This document shows, piece after piece, positions 9,444 to 19,219 of a stretch of DNA of 64,000 nucleotides. Made by a program: the position numbers and the translations under genes. Source of the DNA: Chitinophaga chungangae (GTDB taxonomy: Bacteria; Bacteroidota; Bacteroidia; Chitinophagales; Chitinophagaceae); NCBI RefSeq assembly GCF_017742215.1, contig NZ_JAGHKP010000003.1, positions 304,210 to 368,209 on the forward strand. The letters are read 5' to 3'. Under the pieces are notes generated by a model, which saw only the letters and a list, made by a program, of their open reading frames with translations, was not told the origin of the DNA and did no database searches. Within the stretch, counting starts at the first letter, position 1, and each line of letters begins with the position of its first letter.

Positions 9444-10475
9444 TTACCTGCCGCCACGGGGGCGGTAAGTTCTTGTCGGAGTGCTTGACGGTGAGCTGCT
9501 GGGTGCGCTTCTCTGCGGTTCGGGTGCTCTGTAAACAGGTTCTGAACGTTGGGGAGTGCTCCTTTCGTAGGTGCGCTCGTAAGTTCTGCTGGAGCGTTCG
9601 GGCTGCGGCCTGCTGTTGCTGGGCCTGGTGCTCGGTCTCGTGCTTGGCTGAGACGTCGGGCGCTCGGTAGCGGAACGCTGGAATATCCTTCTCGGAGAAT
9701 TGCTGTTGTTGGCATTATTCACGCGGCCGTTGTAATTGCCTGCCGGCACTTCGGTCGTGTTGCTGTTGAAGCTCCTGCGGGGCATTGAACCGCTGGTATT
9801 GGGCCTCGGCGTAGTGTAATTGCCGTTTGTGGCCCTGTTGAACACGCGTGAGTTGGACGAGCCGCGCGGGCCGTAGGAATTGGAGGGACGGGTATAATAA
9901 CCGCCGCCGCCATGCCATCCGCCGGGATAATAACCGCCGGGGTAGCCTCCGTACCAGCCTCCGCCGTACCAACCGCTGCCATACCAGCCATGGCCGCCGT
10001 ACCAGCCGCTATAATACGGGCTGTACCAGCCGTTGTAGCGCCAGGGATTGTAACCCCAGCCGCCGCCCCAGCCCAGACCGATGGTCAGGGAAGGGCCCCA
10101 GTACGAGCCGATATAAGGATAGCCGAAGCCGCCTCCATAGAAGCTGCTGTAAGGGGTGCCGTAAAAGCTGTCGAAATAATAGCCGTCCCAGTAATTGCCG
10201 GAATAGCCCCTGCTGAAGCGGTCGATGCGGCGCGCATAGTCGTAGCGCTCGTCATCTTCGTCCTCATAGGTCACATAGGTGTTGCCTTCGTCGTCATACG
10301 TTTCCTCCACATTGGATGCAGATTGCGCATTTCTGGCTGTGTTGCTGGCATACACTGTTCTTTGCGTTACCGGAGAGTGGTAAACATCATCCGGCGTCTG
10401 TGCGGTCTGATATGCGGTAGAACAGCTGCTGAACACAAGCAGCGCGGCTACTGCACTATATATCATAGGTTTCAT
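9444..10475 (-). CDS. Gly/Tyr/Trp-rich surface lipoprotein
   Basis: A 343-residue predicted lipoprotein. The start at 10475 gives MKPMIYSAVAALLVFSSC with a lipobox Cys at about residue 18, better than an upstream in-frame ATG. After a short polar stretch containing an acidic EDEDDERYD segment, residues of about 80-190 are extremely rich in Gly, Tyr and Trp with repeated GWYG and YYSGW motifs. The C-terminal half is a low-complexity Arg/Ser/Pro/Thr/Asn tail (RPSTRPSNSRPQPERSS). No catalytic domain is visible. Such proteins are probably envelope-associated structural or adhesive proteins; the function is unknown. The composition makes opposite-strand frames look open, but the lipobox and frame bias favour this strand. 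Confidence 0.72.
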   Translation of the reverse strand: MKPMIYSAVAALLVFSSCSTAYQTAQTPDDVYHSPVTQRTVYASNTARNAQSASNVEETYDDEGNTYVTYEDEDDERYDYARRIDRFSRGYSGNYWDGYYFDSFYGTPYSSFYGGGFGYPYIGSYWGPSLTIGLGWGGGWGYNPWRYNGWYSPYYSGWYGGHGWYGSGWYGGGWYGGYPGGYYPGGWHGGGGYYTRPSNSYGPRGSSNSRVFNRATNGNYTTPRPNTSGSMPRRSFNSNTTEVPAGNYNGRVNNANNSNSPRRIFQRSATERPTSQPSTRPSTRPSNSRPQPERSSRTYERTYERSTPQRSEPVYRAPEPQRSAPSSSPSSTPTRTYRPRGGR

Positions 10476-10798
10476 CTGATGATATTTGATTAACAATGTA
10501 AATTTACTCAATTTAAACGAAATTTATCGGTAAAGGGTTACACCACAAAGCGTTTTATTATCTTCGCACACCCGGTTGAGAGGTGTTTGCTGTTTTCAAC
10601 GTAGGTTTGTGAAGTTTCCGTTAAATATAGAACAAATATTACGCCAATAAATTGTGCCGGAACCCCTGTAAATAAAGGGTTTCTGGTGAATGGCAACTGT
10701 AACGGATGAACGGAAACCGCAGCCCGCTAAATGCTTGTTTTGCAGGTAATTGAAAATTCCGCTTTCTCCCCGGGAAACGGAAAAAGAAAAAGTATAAT
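10476..10798. other. Divergent intergenic region between the lipoprotein gene and proS (323 nt)
   Basis: AT-rich spacer holding the upstream regions of both divergent genes. A weak -7-like element, TATCTTCG (10559-10566, one mismatch), points toward proS but is 233 nt from its ATG, so if used the leader would be long. On the minus strand TAAATTTA near 10500 is a one-mismatch box for the lipoprotein gene. I find no small gene, tRNA or T-box-like element that I can support. Confidence 0.4.
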
Positions 10799-12274
10799 AT
10801 GAGTAAAGAGATTACTAGCCGGTCACAGGATTATGCGCAATGGTACAATGACCTTGTTCTGAAAGGCGGCCTGGCCGACTATTCTGCCGTGCGGGGATGC
10901 ATGGTGATCAAACCCTACGGTTTTGCCCTCTGGGAAAACATGCGCGACGTGCTGGACGCCAAATTCAAGGAAACTGGCCATCAGAACGCGTATTTCCCCC
11001 TTTTTATCCCTAAAAGCTTCCTCAGCAAAGAAGCCGCCCACGTGGAAGGTTTCGCCAAAGAATGCGCCGTGGTGACCCACTACCGCCTCAAAAACGATCC
11101 CAACGGCGGCGGTGTGGTGGTAGACCCCGAAGCCAAACTCGAAGAAGAACTGATCGTTCGCCCTACTTCAGAAACGATCATCTGGAATACTTACAAGGAC
11201 TGGATCCAGTCTTACCGCGACCTGCCCCTTCTCATTAACCAATGGGCCAACGTGGTACGCTGGGAAATGCGTACCCGCCTGTTCCTCCGTACCGCCGAAT
11301 TCCTCTGGCAGGAAGGGCATACCGCCCACGCCACCGCGGAAGAGGCCATAGCCGAAACCAAACAGATGCTGGACGTGTATGCCGATTTCGTGGAAAATTA
11401 CATGGCATTGCCCGTGATCAAAGGCGTCAAATCGCCCTCCGAGCGTTTCGCCGGTGCGGTAGACACCTACTGCATCGAAGCGCTGATGCAGGACGGGAAG
11501 GCCCTCCAGGCCGGCACCTCCCACTTCCTCGGCCAGAATTTCGCCAAAGCGTTCGACGTGCAGTTCTCCAACAAAGAGAACAAACTCGAATACGTATGGG
11601 CCACTTCCTGGGGCGTTTCCACCCGCCTCGTGGGCGCGCTCGTAATGGCGCACAGCGACGACGACGGGCTTATCCTTCCCCCCCGCATCGCGCCCCTGCA
11701 GGTGGTGATCGTGCCCATCTACAAAGGCAACGATCAGAAAGGACTGATAGACGAAAAAGTGCAAAGCATCGTTAAAGAGCTGAAAGCCGCGGGCATCCGG
11801 GTGAAATACGACGATTCCGACAATTCCCGCCCCGGCTGGAAATTCGCGGAATATGAAATGAAAGGCGTGCCCGTACGCCTCGCCATCGGCGCCCGCGACC
11901 TGGAGAACAACGTGGCCGAAGTAGCCCGCAGGGACGATAAGACCAAATCCAGCGTATCGCTCGAGGGCATCTCGCAGCACATTATCGCGTTGCTGGAGGA
12001 AATACAGCAGGGAATGTACAACAAAGCCAAAACGTACCGCGAAGCGCACATCACCCGCGCCGATACCTGGGAAGAATTCGAAAAACTGCTGGACGAAAAA
12101 GGAGGCTTCATTTCCGCCCACTGGGATGGTACCGAAGAAACGGAAGCGGCCATCAAGGAACGCACCAAGGCCACCATCCGCTGTATTCCCCTGAACAATC
12201 CGCAGGAAGAAGGCAAATGCGTTCTTACCGGCAAACCTTCCAGGGAAAGGGTATTGTTTGCAAGAGCATATTAA
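10799..12274 (+). CDS. proS: Prolyl-tRNA synthetase, eukaryote/archaeal-like type
   Basis: Charges tRNA-Pro with proline. The 491-residue protein begins with the class II motif region ([19 protein letters not shown], then [13 protein letters not shown]), motif 2 with [20 protein letters not shown], and motif 3-like [20 protein letters not shown]. The anticodon-binding domain follows ([14 protein letters not shown]), and a C-terminal zinc-binding-like domain carries C-terminal Tyr, the hallmark of the short form. It lacks the bacterial INS editing insertion, so it is the eukaryote-like ProRS common in Bacteroidota. The stop is 28 nt before the start of a sensor kinase gene on the same strand, so read-through transcription is possible. 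Confidence 0.95.
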   Translation: MSKEITSRSQDYAQWYNDLVLKGGLADYSAVRGCMVIKPYGFALWENMRDVLDAKFKETGHQNAYFPLFIPKSFLSKEAAHVEGFAKECAVVTHYRLKNDPNGGGVVVDPEAKLEEELIVRPTSETIIWNTYKDWIQSYRDLPLLINQWANVVRWEMRTRLFLRTAEFLWQEGHTAHATAEEAIAETKQMLDVYADFVENYMALPVIKGVKSPSERFAGAVDTYCIEALMQDGKALQAGTSHFLGQNFAKAFDVQFSNKENKLEYVWATSWGVSTRLVGALVMAHSDDDGLILPPRIAPLQVVIVPIYKGNDQKGLIDEKVQSIVKELKAAGIRVKYDDSDNSRPGWKFAEYEMKGVPVRLAIGARDLENNVAEVARRDDKTKSSVSLEGISQHIIALLEEIQQGMYNKAKTYREAHITRADTWEEFEKLLDEKGGFISAHWDGTEETEAAIKERTKATIRCIPLNNPQEEGKCVLTGKPSRERVLFARAY

Positions 12275-12302
12275 TCAAGCATATTTAAGCCATCAGCTGT
12301 TG

Positions 12303-15233
12303 ATGCAAGCCATCCGTTACATAATATTCCTGCTCTTTTGCCTGGTAATGTCCCGTTCAGTAAACGCGCAGGGCCTGGTGATACGCAATTATAATGTAAA
12401 GGACGGGCTTGCCAACGCTACGGTATACAGCGCCGTGCAGGACCAGGAAGGTTTCATCTGGTTCGCCACGCCCACCGGCGTCAGCAAGTTCGACGGCAAA
12501 CGTTTCCGCAACTACACGAAAAAAGACGGCCTTACAGACAACGACGTTATCAAACTCGCGGCGGACGCGCGGGGGAGGATCTGGTTCTTCACCAACAACG
12601 GCCGCCTTTCCTATTACTACCGCCACATCGTTCATAACGCAGACAACGATTCCAGCCTGGTATACACCAGCAGGAACCATTACATGCAGTACGCCTTCCA
12701 GGACAAGGCGCTCAACATCTGGTTCCTCAACACCGCCGGCCGCGTGATACAGTACAATGGCCGGCAAACCACCTACAAACTCGGCACAAAACCTACCGAC
12801 GTGCTCTGGCTGCTCAGCCAGGACACGATATTCCGTCCGCTGCAGGAATATTTTCATCTCGGCAGCGTCAAAGACAGCACCAACCGGTCGCAGAAAATAT
12901 TTCTCACCCCGGCGTATCCCGTGCAGGACGAGCGTTTCGGCCCGCGCATCCGGCAAAATCCCGTGGTGATCGTAGGGAATACGCTTTATTCCTTCACCCC
13001 GCAAGACATCATTCCCTTCTTCAAAGGCGCGGAATGGGGCATCACCGAAGAGATCAGCTGCATGAGCATCGACAAGGACAATCTCTGGATCGGCACGCCG
13101 CGCTCGCTGTATTTCATCAAAGACTTTTTTAAAGGGGAACGAAGGCTCAGCAAGCTGCTGGACAATCACTTCGTTACCTCCATTCTCAACGACCGCGACG
13201 GCAATATCTGGATCACGACCTACGGCGACGGAGTGTACCATATCCCGTTCAAGAATTTTTATTTTTCTTACCTCGACAATACCAACGGTCTTTATTCGCA
13301 TTCCATCTACAGCGTGTTTAAAGACCGCCGCAACGGCCTGCTGTACATCGGCGCCAATGCCGGCATGCTGAACATCATGGACCCTGCGGGCCGCATCCAG
13401 CGGTACGCGCTCGATTCCACCGGCGGCCGCAACAGCGTACTGAGCATTCTGCCCACGCCAAAAGAGGGCGTCGTGATCGGCACAGACAATGCGATCTACG
13501 AATACAGGCCCGGCATGCGCAAACCGCAGGAAGCCCTCAAGTTCAGAAGCATCAAAGACCTTGACGTGAGCGAAGACGGAACGGTAAGGGTCGTGTCGAG
13601 GAACAGGATGGTGAACGGGCTGGACGGCCGCCCGGTAGACCTCAGCGGCCTCGAAACGCTGGTTTCCTCCGTAGCCTGCGTAACCGATACGTCGTATTAC
13701 CTGGGTACCGGCAACGGCCTGTATTACAGCGAAGGCAACCATCTGCCCATACCCGTGCAGGACGATCCGCGGCTGGCCCAGAGCATCAAAGACCTGCAGT
13801 GGATCGACGGGTTTCTTTGGATCGGCACCAGCGACCAGGGCATTTTCGTGCTGAAGAACAACCAGGTGATCCGGCATTTCAGAACGGCGGACAACCTCGT
13901 AAGCGATATTTGCCAGGCTTTGTATTACGACGGCAACGGCAGGCTGTACGTGGCCACCAACCGCGGCGTGTCTGTGATCGATACGCGCAACCGCGTGCTG
14001 CTGCGGAATTATACGTCCAACGACGGGCTCATGAGCGACGACATCCGCGGCCTGAGCCATGCGGGGGATACTTTGTTCATCGCCACCTCCAACGGCCTGT
14101 GTTATTTTTCCCGCGATCATATACCGGTAGACACGGTGCCGCCCACGGTGTATCTCAACGCCATCCGGTATGGAGACAGCAATTACCTGCCCCGTGCGTA
14201 TTTCCAGCATATTTACGAACGCGGCAGCTCCTTCGAGGTGGAATTTGGCGCCATTGCGTACGATCTGCCCGACCTGGTGGAGTACCAATATAATTTTTCG
14301 AACGACACTTCCTCCGGCTGGGTGACCACGATGAGCAACATTGTGCCCTACCCCAAACTATTGCCCGGCGATTACACGCTGCTGATCAGGGCGCGCAAAT
14401 ACAAAAGCGACTGGAGCCGGCCCGTGGCCCTGCGCATCAACATCCTGCCGCAATGGTACCAGGAATGGTGGGCGAGGGGCATTCTCGTGCTGCTGGCCAT
14501 CATGGCCATCCTGCTTATTTTGCGGTATATCATTAACCGGGTGAAGGGAGGGGAAAAACGGAAGACGGAATACAACCGGCGCATCGCGGAGCTGGAGGCG
14601 AAGGCGCTGACCAACCAGATGAACCCGCATTTCATTTTCAATTCGCTCAACTCCGTGCAGCATTTGATCCTGGAGAAGGAAGAAAAGCAGGCGCTGAACT
14701 TCTTGGCCGATTTTGCGACGCTGATGCGGCAGATGCTCAACAACAGCCGGAAAAGCTATATTTCGCTGGAAGACGAGATCGCCTTCCTGACCCGGTACCT
14801 GGAGCTGGAAAAGATCAGGTTCGCCAATTCTTTCGTATATAAGTTCGAGTTAAGCGAGGAATTGAAGGAATATACGGTATATATCCCGCCGATGCTGATA
14901 CAGCCGATCCTGGAAAACGCGATCAAACACGGGCTGGCGCCCAAGAACGGCAGCGGGCACCTGGTGGTGCGGCTGGAAATGCACGGAGACCTGCTGTATT
15001 GCGCCGTGGACGACGACGGGATAGGGTGGGAGCATGCCAACAGTATGAAGACCGGAAAGCTCGCCAAACACGAATCCACCGCGCTTAGTGTTATTAAGGA
15101 AAGGCTCCAGATTATCAAATCTTTTAATGGAAGCGTTGGAAAGTTAGAAATAATTGATAAATTTAAGTCTGGATTCGGCAACAAGGAAGGTACCTTGGTT
15201 GAAATCCTGATTCCCATTGTAAAGATGTTATGA
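12303..15233 (+). CDS. Sensor histidine kinase, beta-propeller input with LytS-type kinase
   Basis: A 976-residue membrane sensor. The start at 12303 (MQAIRYIIFLLFCLV) gives a signal peptide ending VNAQ; a TTG further upstream inside proS is less likely. The periplasmic part is a series of propeller repeats (VYSAVQDQEGFIWFATPTGV, NIWITTYGDGVYHI, LYVATNRGVSVI) followed by a Y_Y_Y-type Ig-like domain and one TM helix near residue 740. The cytosolic His_kinase domain has NPHFIFNSLNSVQH, with the phospho-acceptor His, an N-box (PPMLIQPILENAIKHG) and DDGIGW. Propeller sensors of this type often read nutrients or envelope state. It overlaps its LytTR partner by 4 nt (ATGA), so the two are translationally coupled. 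Confidence 0.9.
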   Translation: MQAIRYIIFLLFCLVMSRSVNAQGLVIRNYNVKDGLANATVYSAVQDQEGFIWFATPTGVSKFDGKRFRNYTKKDGLTDNDVIKLAADARGRIWFFTNNGRLSYYYRHIVHNADNDSSLVYTSRNHYMQYAFQDKALNIWFLNTAGRVIQYNGRQTTYKLGTKPTDVLWLLSQDTIFRPLQEYFHLGSVKDSTNRSQKIFLTPAYPVQDERFGPRIRQNPVVIVGNTLYSFTPQDIIPFFKGAEWGITEEISCMSIDKDNLWIGTPRSLYFIKDFFKGERRLSKLLDNHFVTSILNDRDGNIWITTYGDGVYHIPFKNFYFSYLDNTNGLYSHSIYSVFKDRRNGLLYIGANAGMLNIMDPAGRIQRYALDSTGGRNSVLSILPTPKEGVVIGTDNAIYEYRPGMRKPQEALKFRSIKDLDVSEDGTVRVVSRNRMVNGLDGRPVDLSGLETLVSSVACVTDTSYYLGTGNGLYYSEGNHLPIPVQDDPRLAQSIKDLQWIDGFLWIGTSDQGIFVLKNNQVIRHFRTADNLVSDICQALYYDGNGRLYVATNRGVSVIDTRNRVLLRNYTSNDGLMSDDIRGLSHAGDTLFIATSNGLCYFSRDHIPVDTVPPTVYLNAIRYGDSNYLPRAYFQHIYERGSSFEVEFGAIAYDLPDLVEYQYNFSNDTSSGWVTTMSNIVPYPKLLPGDYTLLIRARKYKSDWSRPVALRINILPQWYQEWWARGILVLLAIMAILLILRYIINRVKGGEKRKTEYNRRIAELEAKALTNQMNPHFIFNSLNSVQHLILEKEEKQALNFLADFATLMRQMLNNSRKSYISLEDEIAFLTRYLELEKIRFANSFVYKFELSEELKEYTVYIPPMLIQPILENAIKHGLAPKNGSGHLVVRLEMHGDLLYCAVDDDGIGWEHANSMKTGKLAKHESTALSVIKERLQIIKSFNGSVGKLEIIDKFKSGFGNKEGTLVEILIPIVKML

Positions 15234-15991
15234 GTATTATAAAAGCTGCCATTGTTGACGACGAGGTCCGCAACATTCATATCCTGCGAAACATTCTGGA
15301 AAATTACTGCAAGGATGTTAAAGTGATAGGCGAAGCACAAAATATCCATGAGGCCGCGGAGATGATCAAGAATAACCCTATTGATGTTTTGTTCCTGGAT
15401 ATTGAGATGCCCCCACACAACGGTTTTCAGTTACTGGAAATGTTCCCTGTCCTTAATTTCGAGGTGATTTTCATTACTGCTTTCCAGGAATATGCTTTAC
15501 AGGCGATCAAATTCGCCGCGCTGGACTACCTCCTCAAACCGATCAAGGTGAGTGAGGTGGAAGATGCATTGGAAAAAGTGAAGAGAAGCAAAAAAGGCCG
15601 CCTGAACGAGCTCGCATCCATCCTGAAGGATTATGTGAAGAATAATGATAATGCGTTCTCCAAGATCGTAATACCCGTCAACGACGGCTACAATGTTATC
15701 GATTTAAAAGATATTATCTACTGCGAGGCATTCGACAGTTACACCAAAATACAACTGATCAACAACGTTTCCCACCTGATCTCCAAATCGTTGAAGGAAT
15801 ACGAGGAAATGTTGTCTGACAAGGGTTTTTACCGCGTTCACAAGTCTTTCCTGATCAATATCCATCATATTGTCAAGATCATCAAGGGATTAGGTACCGC
15901 CGTTATCATGAGCGACCAGAAAAACATCCCGATCTCTTCCCGCAAAAAGGACGAGTTCTTCACACAGCTCAAAGGCGTCATCAACCTGTAA
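15230..15991 (+). CDS. LytTR-family response regulator
   Basis: A 253-residue regulator. The receiver domain (residues 1 to about 120) has the acidic pocket VDDE at 9-12, phospho-acceptor D57 in LFLDIEMP, and a conserved Lys in LKPIKV. The C-terminal LytTR DNA-binding domain (from about 145) shows IIYCEAFDSYTKI and GFYRVHKSFLINIHHI. It should be phosphorylated by the kinase encoded directly upstream and bind direct-repeat sites. It starts at an ATG overlapping the kinase stop. The target genes are not evident; the nearest downstream features are a terminator and a convergent protease gene. Confidence 0.93.
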   Translation: MSIIKAAIVDDEVRNIHILRNILENYCKDVKVIGEAQNIHEAAEMIKNNPIDVLFLDIEMPPHNGFQLLEMFPVLNFEVIFITAFQEYALQAIKFAALDYLLKPIKVSEVEDALEKVKRSKKGRLNELASILKDYVKNNDNAFSKIVIPVNDGYNVIDLKDIIYCEAFDSYTKIQLINNVSHLISKSLKEYEEMLSDKGFYRVHKSFLINIHHIVKIIKGLGTAVIMSDQKNIPISSRKKDEFFTQLKGVINL

Positions 15992-16179
15992 TCCGCCTTT
16001 TTTGCCCGATATCTCCGGCCGGTTATTTATTTCACCGCAGCTTTATGGCCGTTAACGAGCCATTTTTTATCGTTTACCAATTGCCCCGACAGCTGTATTA
16101 CATATAATACTAAATTTAGTATAGGGTTTTCATAGGATATATGGTCATTCTTGTGAGCCTTTACAATAATGGCCATAAT

Positions 16180-16208
16180 AAGGCCCCGGCGTTCGCCGGG
16201 GCCTTTAT
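16180..16208 (+). terminator. GC-rich terminator downstream of the LytTR regulator
   Basis: An 11-bp stem (AAGGCCCCGGC at 16180-16190 with GCCGGGGCCTT at 16195-16205) with a GTTC loop and a trailing T-rich stretch. It lies 189 nt past the regulator stop. The rest of the 334-nt spacer 15992-16325 is AT-rich, and I see no convincing gene in it. Confidence 0.75.
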
Positions 16209-16234
16209 TTTTAGTGTGAAATGACGAATACAAT

Positions 16235-16265
16235 AAAAAAGGGCCCCTGGAAACAGGAGCCCTTT
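16235..16265 (-). terminator. Terminator of the HtrA-type protease gene
   Basis: On the minus strand a 12-bp stem with one mismatch (AAAGGGC.CCTG with CAGG.GCCCTTT, 16238-16265) is followed by a run of T. It lies about 60 nt past the protease stop codon. Confidence 0.7.
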
Positions 16266-16325
16266 AATCCTAACCTATAAAACCTATATGAAAACACATG
16301 TTAATGTCTTTAATATTTAACTACA

Positions 16326-17864
16326 TCAGAACTCGGCCGTGTTCGCCAGGTTCAGATCGTAGTAGTAAATGTTGGCATAACGGTCACGCATATAGAAACC
16401 TTCCAGCCTCACCTGCTTTTTGCCGTTCAGCGCGCGCTTCAGTTCTTCCGTGCTTTTTACCTGCACATTGCCCGCCTTCAGGATCACGAACTCCGGTTTC
16501 ATGTTCGTCTGTTTTTTGATAAGGCCGCTGCTGATGTTGCCCACCACTACTCCGCCTTCGACGCCCAGCTCGTCAGATAGTTCCTTGTTCAGGGACACAA
16601 AGTCAGCCCCCAGGTAATCGAGTACCCCCAGCTTTACAATGTCTGTATTCCCGTCGAGGTTCCTCAGCGTTGTGTTTGCGGTATACTCTTTATTGCCGCG
16701 CAAATAATTTACGCTGACTTTATCACCTGGTTTGTATCGGCTGATCTGTTCCATCAACTCCGGAATTGATGAAGTATTTACACCATTTATCTTGGTTATA
16801 ATGTCTCCTTCTTTGATACCCGCCTGGGCCGCAGCTCCAGTTTCCGGTACGCGCAATACCTTGATGCCGCCCATATCGCGGCTCATGCCCAGCTCTTTCA
16901 GCTGGTTGTCCGTCATCGTATTCGGGTCGCGGTACTCGATGCCGAGATACGCCCTTTGTACATTCCCGAATTTCATCAGGTCGTTCACCACTTTTTTCAC
17001 CAGGTTCACCGGTATCGCGTAGGAATAACCCGCGTAAGCGCCGGTGGGCGAAGCAATGGCCGAATTGATGCCGATCAGCTCGCCGGCCGTGTTGATGAGC
17101 GCGCCGCCACTGTTACCCTGGTTCACCGCCGCGTCCGTCTGTATGAACGATTCGATCGCGGTGCGGCTGTTGCGCCGGTTGATGCCGATCGCGCGCGATT
17201 TCGCGCTTACGATACCGGCCGTTACCGTCGTTTCAAGGTTCAGCGGATAACCTACCGCCAGCACCCACTGGCCCACCTGCACGTCGTCTGAATTGCCGTA
17301 CAGGAGGTAGGGGAGGCCGGTGGCCTTTATTTTGATCAGGGCCAGGTCCGTACTGGGATCGGTTCCCACCACGGTGGCCGTATAATATTTATTATTGCTC
17401 AGGGTTACGGATATTTCATCCGCATCGTCTACCACGTGATTGTTGGTCACGATATACCCGTCGTCGGAGATCAATACGCCGGAGCCGGATGCCATCTGCG
17501 GAGGCGTGTAATACCGGCGCCCGCCGCCATCGTCGTCAAACCCCTCCCCGAAAAATTCTTCCAGCAGGCTTCTCCTTTTCTGGAGATTATTGCCGAGCTG
17601 TTTCGGGTTGATCTTCGTTTTGATATGTACCACTCCAGGCGTGCCGATCTTTGCCGCCTGCTGGAAATCGGTAGGGGGGGTAAGATTGGTGTTGCCTGCG
17701 GAGCCGGGCATGTAACTGGCATAATTTACCGGTACAGTGTCTGATCCGTTCTGGTAAACCCCCTGCGGGGCCTCTTTCTGGAAATATTTACTGTAAACAA
17801 ATATGCTCCCGAACGCAGTGGCCGCGCTTATCAGTATAGTACCCGCAACTTGCGAAAATTTCAT
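16326..17864 (-). CDS. HtrA/DegP-type serine endoprotease with PDZ domains
   Basis: A 512-residue periplasmic quality-control protease. An uncleaved or cleaved N-terminal hydrophobic segment (residues 5-24) exports or anchors it. The trypsin-like domain carries the full triad: H143 in IVTNNHVV, D173 in DPSTDLALIK and S252 in NQGNSGGAL. A PDZ domain follows (YLGIEYRDPNTM, then GGIKVLRVPETGAAAQAG), and a second, more divergent PDZ lies at the C-terminus. Members degrade or chaperone misfolded envelope proteins under heat or envelope stress. It is transcribed alone, with its own terminator. The length and layout fit DegP/DegQ of Bacteroidota. Confidence 0.92.
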   Translation of the reverse strand: MKFSQVAGTILISAATAFGSIFVYSKYFQKEAPQGVYQNGSDTVPVNYASYMPGSAGNTNLTPPTDFQQAAKIGTPGVVHIKTKINPKQLGNNLQKRRSLLEEFFGEGFDDDGGGRRYYTPPQMASGSGVLISDDGYIVTNNHVVDDADEISVTLSNNKYYTATVVGTDPSTDLALIKIKATGLPYLLYGNSDDVQVGQWVLAVGYPLNLETTVTAGIVSAKSRAIGINRRNSRTAIESFIQTDAAVNQGNSGGALINTAGELIGINSAIASPTGAYAGYSYAIPVNLVKKVVNDLMKFGNVQRAYLGIEYRDPNTMTDNQLKELGMSRDMGGIKVLRVPETGAAAQAGIKEGDIITKINGVNTSSIPELMEQISRYKPGDKVSVNYLRGNKEYTANTTLRNLDGNTDIVKLGVLDYLGADFVSLNKELSDELGVEGGVVVGNISSGLIKKQTNMKPEFVILKAGNVQVKSTEELKRALNGKKQVRLEGFYMRDRYANIYYYDLNLANTAEF

Positions 17865-18036
17865 ATTTGCATTGGTTTAAAAGGGGTGAAAGGAAATAAA
17901 GTTTTCTTCTTTGTACCAAGATCAATTTACATGCCTTTCCTTACAAATTTAACGGAGTTCATAGGTTGTAAGTTGTAACATGCAAGTATTTAACAGATTT
18001 TTATGCCAATCGTTAAAAGCTCCTTAATTAAACGGC

Positions 18037-18068
18037 ACAGGCACTGCCAAAAGTATGGCAATGCCTGT
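18037..18068 (-). terminator. Hairpin after the acyl-CoA reductase gene
   Basis: ACAGGCACTGCCA (18037-18049) pairs with TGGCAATGCCTGT (18056-18068) with one mismatch. It sits 42 nt past the acyl-CoA reductase stop, but the downstream T-tract on the minus strand is short, so terminator strength is uncertain. Confidence 0.45.
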
Positions 18069-18110
18069 CAAGATAACAAGTTTAGGTGACAATCTGTTCG
18101 CAGCCGGCCG

Positions 18111-19127
18111 CTAAAGCGAAGCCAGGAAGGCCGCCGTGTCTACCCCGTCCGCATAATCCGTCAGCGAAGGATATTGCGCCTGTCCGAAAGGCACCGCCCC
18201 GCGGCCTACAAGGCATTGCAGATCGGGATTTTCGCGCAGCTGGGTTTCCAGTTCTGTCCTGTCGCGGTAGAAACCATAATGCAGCACGCTCAGCGGGCTG
18301 AAAAGGGATTCGTTCTCGTGCAGCAGCAGGCTGTCGTTGGTTTGGTACGGACTGAGGTTGAGCAGGTACAATGCGAGGTTATAATCGTAATTGTTCTTGT
18401 ATTTATGGTGATCCGCCAGGCGGCCGTACTTTTTGAGCGCGGTGAGCAGCGGCGTGAAGTCGTAACCTTCCGGTACATACACTTTCGTTACGTTCCTGCA
18501 TCCCAGGCCGAAATAAAGCATAACGTCGTCTGCCAGCGCGCCAAGTTCTTCAGGCGTTTCCCCGCCCGTGAGCACCGCGGCGGAAGTGCGGTTGCGGCGG
18601 ATGATGTGGGGATATTTGGCGAAATAATAATTGAAATAACGGGCGGAGTTGTTGCTGCCCGTGGCGATGTAGGCGTCGCAGTTTTTCAGCATTTCAGCCA
18701 CTACGGTATCCTGAGCGGCTTCCGGCGCCCATTCCGCGATCTTTTCGAAAATATGCGGCAGCAGCACATTGTCTTTCGACGAGAGTTTTATCCATATCTC
18801 ATGCCCGCTGAGAAAACCCGCGAGCCAGTCGTGAAACCCCACGAGGGGGATGTTGCCGGCGGCCACGATGCCCACTTTTTTGCGGGCGGCGGGTTTGCCG
18901 AAACCGGGATATTGTTCCACCCAGGCTTTTAAAGCGGCGGGGTCGAGATAATATTTACAGATATTGGCGATGGCCAGGTCCGTAAATTCGGGGGTGAACC
19001 AACCGTTGTGCGCAAAAGCCCGCCGTTTCGCCAAATCGAGGCTTTCCTGCTCCGCTTCCGTGCTTTTTCCGCCCAAATACGCCTCCAACCGGGCCAATAC
19101 TGCTAATTTTTGCGATAATTCCATCAT
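18111..19127 (-). CDS. Acyl-CoA reductase, LuxC-like
   Basis: A 338-residue enzyme of the aldehyde-dehydrogenase-like LuxC superfamily, which reduces activated fatty acids (acyl-CoA or acyl-protein) to aldehydes with NAD(P)H. Recognisable parts are GIVAAGNIPLVGFHDWLAGF, the IKLSSKD segment, DAYIATGSNNSARYF, and LGLGCRNVTKVYVP, which holds the probable catalytic Cys (YFGLGCRNV). It is shorter than LuxC (about 480 residues). Bioluminescence is not implied: no luxAB or luxDE is present. In this window it is divergent from a ferredoxin gene. The start is either of two adjacent ATG codons (19127 or 19124). Confidence 0.82.
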   Translation of the reverse strand: MMELSQKLAVLARLEAYLGGKSTEAEQESLDLAKRRAFAHNGWFTPEFTDLAIANICKYYLDPAALKAWVEQYPGFGKPAARKKVGIVAAGNIPLVGFHDWLAGFLSGHEIWIKLSSKDNVLLPHIFEKIAEWAPEAAQDTVVAEMLKNCDAYIATGSNNSARYFNYYFAKYPHIIRRNRTSAAVLTGGETPEELGALADDVMLYFGLGCRNVTKVYVPEGYDFTPLLTALKKYGRLADHHKYKNNYDYNLALYLLNLSPYQTNDSLLLHENESLFSPLSVLHYGFYRDRTELETQLRENPDLQCLVGRGAVPFGQAQYPSLTDYADGVDTAAFLASL

Positions 19128-19143
19128 AACCCCGAAAAATAAA

Positions 19144-19176
19144 TTGAGTATTTAAATTGTAGAAATTCTATTTTTG
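19144..19176 (+). promoter_or_regulatory. Promoter of the ferredoxin gene
   Basis: TATTTTTG at 19169-19176 matches TAnnTTTG exactly, with a TTG at 19144-19146 (22-nt spacing, slightly long). The ferredoxin ATG is 43 nt downstream. Confidence 0.5.
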
Positions 19177-19219
19177 AAGCAAAATTAATGGCTTACATCC
19201 TAAACAAAAAGTTTACAAT

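Noticed and set aside
16027..16233. Short minus-strand frame of 68 codons between the LytTR regulator and the HtrA gene.
   Set aside because: It overlaps a terminator hairpin, has no family look and the codon use is unlike real genes here.
18111..19127. Bioluminescence operon (luxC).
   Set aside because: Only a LuxC-like reductase is present; luxA, luxB, luxD and luxE are absent.
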